From a bacterium (GTDB lineage: Bacteria; Vulcanimicrobiota; Vulcanimicrobiia; Vulcanimicrobiales; Vulcanimicrobiaceae), in contig JAJYFL010000007.1 of NCBI GenBank assembly GCA_021790935.1, forward strand, positions 1 to 64,000: 64,000 bases of DNA. The letters run 5' to 3'. Of this stretch, positions 41,985 through 50,407 are shown piece after piece (within the stretch, counting starts at the first letter, position 1; each line of letters starts with the position of its first letter). The notes beneath the pieces were generated by a model that made no database searches, had not been told where the DNA came from, and worked only from the letters and a program-made list of their open reading frames with translations. A program made the translations under genes and the position numbers.

Positions 41985-44723
41985 ATGAGCGCTCGCGCGC
42001 CCAGGCTCGTCGACCGGCGACGGGTCCTCGAACGAATCCGCCGCCAGGAGGCGCAGATCGTGGTGCTCGTGGCTCCGGCCGGCTACGGCAAGACGTACAT
42101 CGCGCAGCGCGTCGCTCGGGAGGAGACGTGGGAGTCGATCGACTGCTCGCTACCGGGCGCCGACGCCATCGCCGTCGTCTCGCGCATCCGCACGCTTGCG
42201 CCGGAAAACCGCGACGGCAGCGCCGGGGTGACGGTGGTCCTGGAATCTTGCGACGCACTTGCGGAAGGCGCCGGACAAGCGCGGAACTTGGCCGCGGCTT
42301 TGGCCGATCTCCCGGCACGCACGCGCGTCGTGCTCTGCGCGCGCAGCGACATCGTGCTGCGTTGCGTACAGGGTTTCGCGCCGCACACCGTCACGCTGCT
42401 GCAGCGCGACGATCTCGCGTTTGACGAGAACGAACTGCGGCAGCTCTTTGCGGCGGACCGTTGCGACGATGCAACGTTTCTACGCGTTAACCGGCTGCTG
42501 CAAGGCTGGCCGGCAGCCGCGCTGTTCGTCGATCGCGTTTGGAACGACCTTCCTCCCGATGCGCTGACTCAGCCATCGGAGACGATGGCCTTTGCGGGGC
42601 TGCTCGAGTACGTCTCGGCGGAGATCGTCACGCCACTGGCTGCGCCCCTGCTGCGCGCGCTCGCAAGTTGCGTGGCTGCGGGGGATGCCACCGATGCGGA
42701 TATCGATCGCGGCGGCACGAACCACGCGCGCAGGCTCGTGCGCGACTTGCAGCTCGCGCGGTACGGTGGCGACCGGACGATCCAGGTGCATCCGCTAATC
42801 GCCGAAGCCCTCAAACACGATCGTTACCAACTCCTCGGCGAGCAGTTGGCGGAGGTTGCCGCGCGCGCAGAGGAGGGGGGCGATTACATGCGCGCCGCCC
42901 GTTGTTACGTGCAAGCCGGCAATGCCGAACGCGCCGCAGAATCTCTGCGCAGAGATCCAATGGCGAGCTTCATCGTGCCAAGCCCCGTCTACGAACAGAT
43001 CAACGCGCAGTTTCGGTCCTTGCCATACGTGCGCTATCCGGAGATCTGGGTGGCATTCGCTCCAACCCGCCGGCTGATGGTGCATCCCGAGGTCCTGGCG
43101 CACGAAGGCCGCACGATCATGCAGGTGCTGGAGGTCTCCGAGCCCAGCACGCTCTTCTACCGCGTAGCCGCGCAGACATCGATCGCCCTGCGCGACTGCG
43201 GACGGGTCGCCGATGCCGCACGCGTTCTGGACCGGGCCTCCGAAGGTTCGGCTGCGGCCGGCGACGACGCCGCTTCCATGGAATTGCTCGCCGCGCGCAT
43301 TTCCCTGCAGGCGCACCTCGGCACATTCAGCCGCGGGCCGGATGCGTGGCCCCGGCTGCGGGCGATCTCGGGAGCGTTCCCGCTGCTGGCCGCCGAAGTG
43401 CTCTCGGTCGATATTCGGGCGGCGCGCGCGCGTGGCCGCTGGGAGCTTGAATTCGACGCGATCGAGCAGCTCACCGCGCAAAGCCGGCGCTCCCGTTCGT
43501 ATATGGTCGTTGCCTACGCTTGCGCGGAAGGCGTCTTCGGGTCGTGGATAGCCGGCGACAACGAGGCGTTGGAGACAAATCGTAGCCGCCTGCACGACGT
43601 GCTGCGGCAACAAACGATTCCGGGACTCGTGAATCTCGTGCTGGCCGTCGATAGCCGGCGGCCGAGCGGCGAGCGCGAAGTGGCGCCGCTCTGGGACGCG
43701 AGAGCGTTTCTCATAGCCAGCACGCAATCCGATGCGGCCCGCGATGCCGCGCAGTACGTGCGCCGCGCGCTCGAACTGGCCGATCAGGCAGCCGAAACGT
43801 TCACACGTATCCTCGCTCGCATCGCCATGGCGGAGAAGGTATCGACGACGCGCAAGAAGATGCTGGCCGAAGCGCTCACGCTCTGCGAAGAAGTAGAGTC
43901 TCCGGAGTTGCTGGAGAGCGTACGCAATCTGGCGGAGACGGGCGAGGCGCACGGCTTGCTGGCTCCGCTCGTGAACCGTCTGCGCGCAAGCAGCGGAGAG
44001 ATCGACCGCACCGTCGACGCACCGGTCGAGATTCGGCTGGCGGGCGGATCGGTGCGCCGCGGCGATAACGTGCTGCAGATATCGGTGGGGGGAATGGCGT
44101 TGCTCGTAGCGCTGGCGATCGAATCGCGGCCGCTATCGACGGAGGTCCTCTGCGATCGCCTTTGGCCCGACACGCCGTTCGAGCAGGCCTATAAAGCGTT
44201 GAAGATGTGCGTTCATCGGACGCGTGCGCAGCTGCACGACGCGGCTGCGATCGAAACGACCGAGGGTGGTTACGCGCTGGCCGCTCACGTGGCGGTCGAC
44301 ATTCGCTTTCTGCCGCGTATTCTCGATGCAGTCGCTCGCGGCCACGTAACGGGACCTTTGGACGCACAACTCGATACGATCTTTGCGGACCTGGCCAGCG
44401 GGCGACCGGCGTCGTTCGCCAACTGGGAATGGTTCGAGCGCGCGGAAGCGCTGCTGGAGCGCGCGACGCGCGAGATCGGTGAGTATCTCGGACGGCGTGC
44501 CCTGCGCGGCGGCGATCACGTTCGCGCGCTCGAGGTTGCGCACGAATTGACGCGCGTCGACTCCTTGGACGAAGCCGCTATGGAACTCGTGATTTCGGCC
44601 CATCTGGCCGCAGGGGACCGCAGCGCTGCCATTCTGGAGTTCCGACGCTACCAGCGGCGCCTGGCGGAAGAGATGCACGTCGAGCCGTCACCGCACCTCA
44701 AGAGACTGCTCGACGAAACGTGA
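41985..44723 (+). CDS. STAND-type ATPase transcriptional regulator with winged-helix and BTAD domains
   Basis: 912 residues. The N-terminal P-loop is VLVAPAGYGKTYIAQRV (near residue 28), with STAND/NACHT-type downstream motifs (VVLCARSDI). A long alpha-helical, TPR-like middle follows (about 290-670). Next is an OmpR/SARP-type winged helix (STEVLCDRLWPDTPFEQAYKALKMCVHRTRAQL, near 725-760), and then a bacterial transcriptional activation domain of the BTAD type ending AAGDRSAAILEFRRYQRRLAEEMHVEPSPHLKRLL. MalT-type proteins end in a LuxR HTH; this one ends SARP-style. Target genes are unknown. It has no neighbour in the same transcript, and no signal domain is visible. Confidence 0.85.
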   Translation: MSARAPRLVDRRRVLERIRRQEAQIVVLVAPAGYGKTYIAQRVAREETWESIDCSLPGADAIAVVSRIRTLAPENRDGSAGVTVVLESCDALAEGAGQARNLAAALADLPARTRVVLCARSDIVLRCVQGFAPHTVTLLQRDDLAFDENELRQLFAADRCDDATFLRVNRLLQGWPAAALFVDRVWNDLPPDALTQPSETMAFAGLLEYVSAEIVTPLAAPLLRALASCVAAGDATDADIDRGGTNHARRLVRDLQLARYGGDRTIQVHPLIAEALKHDRYQLLGEQLAEVAARAEEGGDYMRAARCYVQAGNAERAAESLRRDPMASFIVPSPVYEQINAQFRSLPYVRYPEIWVAFAPTRRLMVHPEVLAHEGRTIMQVLEVSEPSTLFYRVAAQTSIALRDCGRVADAARVLDRASEGSAAAGDDAASMELLAARISLQAHLGTFSRGPDAWPRLRAISGAFPLLAAEVLSVDIRAARARGRWELEFDAIEQLTAQSRRSRSYMVVAYACAEGVFGSWIAGDNEALETNRSRLHDVLRQQTIPGLVNLVLAVDSRRPSGEREVAPLWDARAFLIASTQSDAARDAAQYVRRALELADQAAETFTRILARIAMAEKVSTTRKKMLAEALTLCEEVESPELLESVRNLAETGEAHGLLAPLVNRLRASSGEIDRTVDAPVEIRLAGGSVRRGDNVLQISVGGMALLVALAIESRPLSTEVLCDRLWPDTPFEQAYKALKMCVHRTRAQLHDAAAIETTEGGYALAAHVAVDIRFLPRILDAVARGHVTGPLDAQLDTIFADLASGRPASFANWEWFERAEALLERATREIGEYLGRRALRGGDHVRALEVAHELTRVDSLDEAAMELVISAHLAAGDRSAAILEFRRYQRRLAEEMHVEPSPHLKRLLDET

Positions 44724-44726
44724 AGC

Positions 44727-44739
44727 TAGGAGGCTCCTA
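44727..44739. repeat. Perfect TAGGAG/CTCCTA palindrome between convergent stops
   Basis: A 13-bp odd palindrome sits exactly between the regulator stop and the reverse-strand lipoprotein stop. The loop of 1 nt is too tight for an RNA hairpin, so as DNA it may be a protein site or part of the dispersed CTAGGAGGC motif family of this window. Confidence 0.4.
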
Positions 44740-45702
44740 CGGACCGACGGCTATGCTGAAGAGCCCGGCCTGTGGTATTGCGAGCTGGGCGGCCGGGGTG
44801 CTCGTGGCGCTTAGCGGAGGCGCGTAGACGTTGATCTGTTCGGGGCTCGTTCCCGGTACGCCGAGGTTCGTCACGTAGAGGTTGCCCGCAGCGTCGAAGG
44901 CCAAGCCTTCCGGGATATCCATACCGTTGCCGATCGTATATGCCGGCACGCTCGCTGCCGAGAGCGGAAGGTTATAGACCAAAACGTCGCCGCCGGGAAA
45001 ACTTTGGTACTTGTTGTTTGCCTGCGTGACGTTGGCGATGAATGCCTGCGAGCCTTGCACCACGATCGAACGGAGGTCGGCGTTGGGCGGCCCCGGGACG
45101 ACGGTAGGCGTGGCCGCACCGCTTGAGTACCAGTAGATATTGCCATTTTGTTGATCGTCCGCGATGATGTCGCCGCTGCGGTCTTGCGCCACGCCGTAGA
45201 AGGTGGCACCGGGAAGGGAGAGCGATGCGTTGGGCGTGCTCGCATTCGCGTACGGCGCGGCGAAGAAGCGTAGGTTTGCGTCCTGCGCTGCGGCCGCCAG
45301 TTCGCCGTTGTTTAGGAACGCCAACTGACCGCCGTTGGCCCCATTTGAAAACTCCGCTGAGATCGCAGGGCTCGTGAGAGGTGATGGAATGATGGCGATC
45401 TGCCCGTCGAGCAGGCTCGCCGCTAGGACGCCCTGGGCGCTGACGGCTACGCCATCCACCGCCGCAAGCGGGATGGTCGCAACAGGCGTCGACGAGGAGG
45501 CGATTGGCAAAGCGTAGATGCGAATCGTGCCGCTCCCCGGCACGCCGTCACCGACGTAGAGATGCTGTGACGAACTCGATACCGGAGGGTCGATTGGGCT
45601 GCTTCCGATCGACGTGCTTGAAGACGAACCGCCTCCGCCGCATCCGGCAAGCGCAACAACCAGAAGGGCGCCCGCGGCACGGCGCGCCGGATATCTCAAC
45701 AT
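44737..45702 (-). CDS. Lipoprotein with predicted beta-propeller (NHL-like) repeats
   Basis: 321 residues from ATG 45702, with GGAGGG about 9 nt upstream. The signal is lipoprotein-type: GALLVVALAGCGGGGSSSSTS, with the lipid-carrying Cys near residue 20 and a flexible Gly/Ser linker. The rest has several repeats in which a short hydrophobic strand, NA/DG turn and YV pattern recur (for example GLAFDAAGNLYVTNLG and ATFYGVAQDRSGDIIADD), as in extracellular beta-propellers. Substrate or partner is unknown. It follows the Hpt-like gene by 5 nt. Confidence 0.8.
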   Translation of the reverse strand: MLRYPARRAAGALLVVALAGCGGGGSSSSTSIGSSPIDPPVSSSSQHLYVGDGVPGSGTIRIYALPIASSSTPVATIPLAAVDGVAVSAQGVLAASLLDGQIAIIPSPLTSPAISAEFSNGANGGQLAFLNNGELAAAAQDANLRFFAAPYANASTPNASLSLPGATFYGVAQDRSGDIIADDQQNGNIYWYSSGAATPTVVPGPPNADLRSIVVQGSQAFIANVTQANNKYQSFPGGDVLVYNLPLSAASVPAYTIGNGMDIPEGLAFDAAGNLYVTNLGVPGTSPEQINVYAPPLSATSTPAAQLAIPQAGLFSIAVGP

Positions 45703-45707
45703 CTCGC

Positions 45708-46076
45708 TCACCCTCCAGAAGATCGAGCTAAGCTGCTCACGTGCTGGGTAACCTCTTTGAGTTGGTGATTGGCCTCGCGGAAGCGCGAGATCGCCGCATC
45801 CCATCTTCCTCGCGACGCGTATTCGGCGATCGTCTCCATCGCTTCTACGATTTCGCGAGCGTCGCCGATCCTTGCCGCATCGCGAATGCGCCCAGCCAGA
45901 TCGACCGCTCTGCGGGTATCGGTCGCGCGGAGCGCGCTCGCAAGCTCGAGATAGCGGTTCTGCAGGTGGGGAAGCCATAGACCCGCCGCAAAGCGAATCG
46001 CAAGCCCGCGGCTGCAGTTCAATCTCGTTTCCAGACGCTCCAAGCGCGCCGGGGGCGCGTCTGCGAGTATCGCCAT
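45708..46076 (-). CDS. Small all-helical protein, possible Hpt-like domain without the phospho-His
   Basis: 122 residues, no signal peptide. The helical pattern LELASALRATDTRRAVDLAGRIRDAARIGDAREIVEAMETIAEYASRGRWDAAISRFREA resembles a histidine phosphotransfer four-helix bundle. Where Hpt domains read AHxLKGxA, it reads AGRIRDAA, so the phosphorylated His would be Gly. The resemblance is by eye only. ATG 46076 follows GGAG by 7 nt. It is the first gene of a two-gene reverse transcript with the lipoprotein. Confidence 0.6.
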   Translation of the reverse strand: MAILADAPPARLERLETRLNCSRGLAIRFAAGLWLPHLQNRYLELASALRATDTRRAVDLAGRIRDAARIGDAREIVEAMETIAEYASRGRWDAAISRFREANHQLKEVTQHVSSLARSSGG

Positions 46077-46407
46077 CTCTCGACTCCAATTCTCACTGTC
46101 AAGGATAATGAAAGCGGGCGCACTAGGGTGGAGCCGAAAGGCTCAACGCCGCCAGACTTGGGCCCCGTGGGGACGGAGACCCCAGGAGTCCACCGGCAGC
46201 CGCCTAACCCTGGACGCCTAGGAGGCTGTCGCAGTTGAGCCGTTTTCAGATTTGGCGCCGAGTTTTGTTCGGAGACGAGGCGCGAAGAAGCCGCGCCAGC
46301 GCGCATCCTGCGCTGCGCGGCACCTCCGCTTCCGTGCGGAATGGGAGCGAAGCCGTAGCTTCGTGACTGATGAGCAACGAAGTATTCGGGCAAAAGGCGG
46401 CCCAAAG
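46077..46407. other. Non-coding structured leader region between the Hpt-like gene and carB
   Basis: No convincing gene. Reading forward, it holds a GAGCC-GAAA-GGCTC hairpin (about 46131-46144), a GGGG/CCCC hairpin near 46178-46193, and the left arm of a 28-bp inverted repeat (46218-46245). Inside the repeat are a strong CCGCGC/GCGCGG-type stem (about 46301-46331), a TCCGC/GCGGA stem, and a CGAAGC/GCTTCG stem. It may be a carB leader RNA, a free small RNA, or a remnant of a mobile repeat. I could not match it to a known riboswitch class. Confidence 0.5.
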
Positions 46408-46439
46408 ATGGAAACGGCTCAACTGCGACAGCCTCCTAG
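46218..46439. repeat. 28-bp perfect inverted repeat abutting the carB start
   Basis: Arms 46218-46245 and 46412-46439 are perfectly complementary over 28 bp, with about 15 further imperfect positions inward and a 166-nt spacer. The right arm ends one base before ATG 46441 and lies inside the proposed 11-residue N-terminal extension of carB. The outer 14 bp (CTAGGAGGCTGTCG) also occurs at 9343-9356. Confidence 0.9.
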
Positions 46440-49400
46440 AATGCCCCAGCGCAATGTACTCGTCGTAGGCTCCGGCCCGATCGTCATCGGCCAGGCTGCC
46501 GAATTCGACTACGCCGGCGTCCAGGCGTGCCGGGCACTGCACGAAGACGGTCATCGCGTCGTTCTGGTCAACTCGAATCCCGCAACGATCATGACCGACC
46601 CGGAGGTTGCCGACGCCGTCTACCTCGAACCGCTGACGGTCTCGTCGCTCGAGCGGATCATCGAACGCGAGCGTCCGGACGCAATCCTGCCTACGCTCGG
46701 GGGGCAGACCGGATTGAATCTCGCGGTAGAGCTGCACGAAGCCGGCGTACTCGCGCGTTTCGGCGTCGAACTGCTGGGAACGCCGGTCGAGACGATCGAA
46801 CTCGCCGAAGACCGCGAGCGCTTTAAGCTGAAGATGCTGGAGATCGGCGAGCCGGTGCCCGAGAGCACGGTCGTAACGGCCGTCGAGCCCGGCGTCGCCT
46901 TTGCCCGCGTTCGCGGTTATCCGCTGGTCGTGCGCCCGGCGTATACGCTAGGAGGCACCGGCGGCGGTATCGTCCGGAACGAACGCGAACTTCGAGAGAC
47001 CCTTGCGAGCGGGCTCTCCGCGAGTCTGATTCATCAAGTCCTGCTCGAGACGTCGCTACTCGGCTGGAAAGAGATCGAGTACGAAGTCCTGCGCGACGGC
47101 GCCGGAAACTGCATCGTCGTCTGCAACATGGAGAATCTCGACCCGGTCGGCGTGCATACGGGCGACTCGATCGTCGTCGCGCCCTCGCAGACGCTATCCG
47201 ATACGGATTATCACATGCTGCGCACGTCGAGTTTGAACGTTGTCCGAGCCCTAGACGTGCGGGGCGGATGCAACATTCAGTTCGCGCTTCATCCGACGAC
47301 CGGCGAGTACCGCATCATCGAAGTCAACCCGCGCGTCTCGCGCAGCTCCGCGCTCGCGAGTAAAGCGACCGGCTACCCGATCGCCAAGATCAGCACGCGA
47401 ATCGCGCTTGGCGAAACGCTCGATCGGATTCCGAATCCCGTTACCGGCGTAACGAAAGCCGCGTACGAGCCGGCGCTCGACTACGTCGTCGTCAAGATTC
47501 CCCGCTGGCCGTTCGATAAGTTTCCGCTGGCCGATACGCGGCTCGGCACGCAGATGAAATCGACCGGCGAATCGATGGGCATCGGGCGCACGTTTCAGGC
47601 GGCGCTCGTGAAAGCGTTGCGGGGACTCGATCTCAACCGCGAAACGCTCACCGGCAACGGCCACGAGCAGTGGACGGCCGAGGAACTCGACGGCGTCATC
47701 GAGCGCCCAACGCACGAACGCCTTTTCGCGGTGGCGGAGTCGCTGCGCGGAGGTCTCCGACGCGGCGACGCTGATGCGGCAGTCGCACGGATCGCCGGCC
47801 TCTCGGCTATCGATCGCTTCTGGCTTTACGAGATTCTGGAGCTGGTCGCATTTGAGGAAGGTTTGCGCGCCGCGGGCGACGCGCCCGATCTGCCCGGGGC
47901 ACTTCGGAACGGCTACTCGCGCAATGCGGTAGCGCGGCTCTGCGGCTCGGCCGCCGTCTCCCAGGGCACGAGCTTTCGGATGGTCGATACGGCGGCGGCA
48001 GAGTTCCCGGCGAAGTCGCCATACTACTACATGTCCTACGGCGAAGCCGACGATATGCGCCCTACGGCGCGCGAGGCCGTGGTCGTCGTCGGCAGCGGCC
48101 CCATTCGAATCGGTCAGGGCATCGAGTTCGATTACTCGTGCGTGCATGCGGCCTGGGCCCTGCGCGAAGCCGGCTACGCGGCGGCGATCGTCAACAATAA
48201 CCCCGAGACGGTCTCGACCGATTTCGATATCTCGGACCTGCTGGTCTTCGAGCCGCCGGGAGCCGACGAGGTAGAAGCGACGTACCTGGCGACGAAGGCC
48301 CGCGGCGTCATGCTCGCGTTCGGCGGTCAGACGGCGATCAACCTCGCCGAGGAACTCGCCCGGCGCGGCGTTAGGATCCTCGGCAACGACCGAGCGAGCT
48401 TGGATATGGCCGAGGACCGGGAGAAGTTCGATGCCGCGCTGAGCCGCCTGGGTGTCGCGAGGCCGGAGGGGAAGGCGGCGCGTTCGTTTCGCGAAGCGCG
48501 CGCCATCGCACGCGAGCTCGGCTTTCCCGTCCTCGTGCGCCCTTCATACGTGCTGGGCGGCCGCGGTATGGAGATCGTCTACAACGAAGGACAGCTGGCT
48601 TCGTACGCGGAGTCGGCGCCGCCGATCCTCCCCGACGCGCCGCTGCTCGTGGACCGGTACGTCAGAGGGCTCGAAGTGGAGGTCGACGCCGTCTTCGACG
48701 GCGAGGATATCTTGATTCCAGGAATCTTCGAACACATAGAGCGCGCCGGCATTCACTCCGGAGACTCGATCGGCGTCTATCCCGCGCAGACGGTCGGCGA
48801 AGAGATGGAACGACGCATCGTCGATGCGACCGCCGCGATCGCACGCGAACTGCGCATCCGTGGCCCGATCAACATCCAGTTCGTGATCGACGGCGACCGC
48901 CTCTTCATCATCGAAGCCAACCCGCGGGCGAGCCGCACCGTTCCGATCATCCAAAAGGCAACGGGCGTAAACATCGTCGCCGCTGCCGTGCGCATCGCGC
49001 TGGGCGAGCGGCTGCGCGAGATGCCGTACGGCACGGGTCTCGTGGCGCGGGCCCCTTTCGTCGTCGTCAAGATCCCGGTATTTTCTTTTGCAAAGATGCG
49101 CGGAGTAGAGACGATTCTCGGTCCCGAGATGAAATCCACGGGCGAGGTGCTTGGCATAGACACGACCTTCGCCGGCGCGTTGCGCAAAGGGTTTATCGGC
49201 GCGGGAGTGCGCCTCCCCGGCACGGGCGGGAACATCCTGGTCTCCATTGCGGATGAGGAGAAGGACGACTCGATTCCCATTCTCCGCCGCTACAAAGCGC
49301 TCGGACACGCGCTCTACGCGACGCCGGGCACGCGCGAGCACCTCGAATCGGCGGGGATCGTTTGCCGCCCGGTCAATAAGATCGCCGATGGTTCCCCGCA

Positions 49401-49626
49401 CGTGCTCGATCTGATCGCCTCGCGCGGCGTCGACCTCGTGATCAACGACGCCAGCGGGCGGCACGAGCTCTCGGATAATTACAAGATTCGCCGCGCCGCA
49501 GTCGAAGCCAACGTAGCGTGTCTCACAAGTCTCGATACGGCTCGCGCGCTCGCGGAGGCTCTCGAATCCAACGACGGACCGCCGCGGACTCTTCAGGCCT
49601 ACCGGCGCATGCATGCGCTCGCCTGA
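46408..49626 (+). CDS. carB: Carbamoyl-phosphate synthase large subunit
   Basis: Makes carbamoyl phosphate from bicarbonate, ammonia from CarA, and two ATP. The tandem ATP-grasp halves begin VLVVGSGPIVIGQAAEFDY and VVVVGSGPIRIGQGIEFDY. Each has the NSNPATIMTDP or NNNPETVSTDF motif. The C-terminal methylglyoxal-synthase-like regulatory domain is near residues 940-1070. The family N-terminus usually corresponds to ATG 46441 (MPQRNVL), but no ribosome site precedes it. ATG 46408 has AAGGCGG 7 nt upstream and adds 11 residues (METAQLRQPPR), so I chose it with moderate certainty. The next gene starts inside its last codons. Confidence 0.96.
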   Translation: METAQLRQPPRMPQRNVLVVGSGPIVIGQAAEFDYAGVQACRALHEDGHRVVLVNSNPATIMTDPEVADAVYLEPLTVSSLERIIERERPDAILPTLGGQTGLNLAVELHEAGVLARFGVELLGTPVETIELAEDRERFKLKMLEIGEPVPESTVVTAVEPGVAFARVRGYPLVVRPAYTLGGTGGGIVRNERELRETLASGLSASLIHQVLLETSLLGWKEIEYEVLRDGAGNCIVVCNMENLDPVGVHTGDSIVVAPSQTLSDTDYHMLRTSSLNVVRALDVRGGCNIQFALHPTTGEYRIIEVNPRVSRSSALASKATGYPIAKISTRIALGETLDRIPNPVTGVTKAAYEPALDYVVVKIPRWPFDKFPLADTRLGTQMKSTGESMGIGRTFQAALVKALRGLDLNRETLTGNGHEQWTAEELDGVIERPTHERLFAVAESLRGGLRRGDADAAVARIAGLSAIDRFWLYEILELVAFEEGLRAAGDAPDLPGALRNGYSRNAVARLCGSAAVSQGTSFRMVDTAAAEFPAKSPYYYMSYGEADDMRPTAREAVVVVGSGPIRIGQGIEFDYSCVHAAWALREAGYAAAIVNNNPETVSTDFDISDLLVFEPPGADEVEATYLATKARGVMLAFGGQTAINLAEELARRGVRILGNDRASLDMAEDREKFDAALSRLGVARPEGKAARSFREARAIARELGFPVLVRPSYVLGGRGMEIVYNEGQLASYAESAPPILPDAPLLVDRYVRGLEVEVDAVFDGEDILIPGIFEHIERAGIHSGDSIGVYPAQTVGEEMERRIVDATAAIARELRIRGPINIQFVIDGDRLFIIEANPRASRTVPIIQKATGVNIVAAAVRIALGERLREMPYGTGLVARAPFVVVKIPVFSFAKMRGVETILGPEMKSTGEVLGIDTTFAGALRKGFIGAGVRLPGTGGNILVSIADEEKDDSIPILRRYKALGHALYATPGTREHLESAGIVCRPVNKIADGSPHVLDLIASRGVDLVINDASGRHELSDNYKIRRAAVEANVACLTSLDTARALAEALESNDGPPRTLQAYRRMHALA

Positions 49627-50407
49627 GTTGAAAGCGGCGCAGCCCGGGGTGCGCTCCGACGAATCGGAGTGCCGGGCCTTCATACTCGGGGGAAGCGCAA
49701 CCACGCTCGCCTTCGTCAGCAGCTTCCGCGCGGAGAGCGCCAAACACGCGGTCGTCGTTACGCGCCTGGTCCCCTTGGCCCAAACGCCCATCGGCGTGGT
49801 AGTGGGCGATACGTGGCAGAGCGTTACGGTCGCGTCCGCGTCTCTGCTGGATTGGGTGGACCAGACGTTTCCGAGCGACGACGAGCACGCATTCGTCGCA
49901 CCGGCGCGCGAGATCGAACTGCTGGCGCGCGTGCGCTGGCACGCGCCGATGCCCGAGAAGTTGAACGAAGGCACCGTCGTAAATATCGAGGACGTGCCCG
50001 AGGACGTCGCGGAGGCGCTCTTGCACGATGCCGAACCGATCGTGCAATGCGCGGCCTGCCGCCGGTTGTGCGTTCGCGATCATTTCGTTTGGAAAGAGCG
50101 GCAGTTGTGCGCTTGGGATTACCATCAAACGGTCTTTGGCAAACGCGGTCCCTGGCACGGCGGGCCTTACGAGAACCGGCATTTTGAGACGCTCCCCACG
50201 GCAGCCTACGTTGCGCCGGCGCTCGCTGCCGATGCAGGGGCGGACGTGATTCTCGCGGTCGGCGGCATAGATGATGCCGTCGCTCGCGAGGCCATCAATG
50301 CCCTCCTGAGCGCCGACGCGCAGCGCGCGCATATGGCCGTACGGACGCCCGACGGTTATACGCTGCTGCGCGAGAGCGATGGCCGGGAACAACAAAGCGC
50401 GCCGTGA
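49613..50407 (+). CDS. Unknown protein with zinc-ribbon-like Cys cluster
   Basis: 264 residues, no signal or membrane segment. I do not recognise the family. The N-terminal half is predicted alpha/beta. A Cys cluster, CAACRRLCVRDHFVWKERQLC, near residues 143-163 could bind zinc (C-x2-C-x3-C...C with His). The C-terminal part has VILAVGGIDDAVAREAINALL. The start is ATG 49613, overlapping carB by 14 nt, and the stop overlaps the penicillin-binding gene by 4 nt. Its fixed position between them points to a housekeeping or cell-division-linked role, but that is only inference. Confidence 0.8.
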   Translation: MRSPELKAAQPGVRSDESECRAFILGGSATTLAFVSSFRAESAKHAVVVTRLVPLAQTPIGVVVGDTWQSVTVASASLLDWVDQTFPSDDEHAFVAPAREIELLARVRWHAPMPEKLNEGTVVNIEDVPEDVAEALLHDAEPIVQCAACRRLCVRDHFVWKERQLCAWDYHQTVFGKRGPWHGGPYENRHFETLPTAAYVAPALAADAGADVILAVGGIDDAVAREAINALLSADAQRAHMAVRTPDGYTLLRESDGREQQSAP

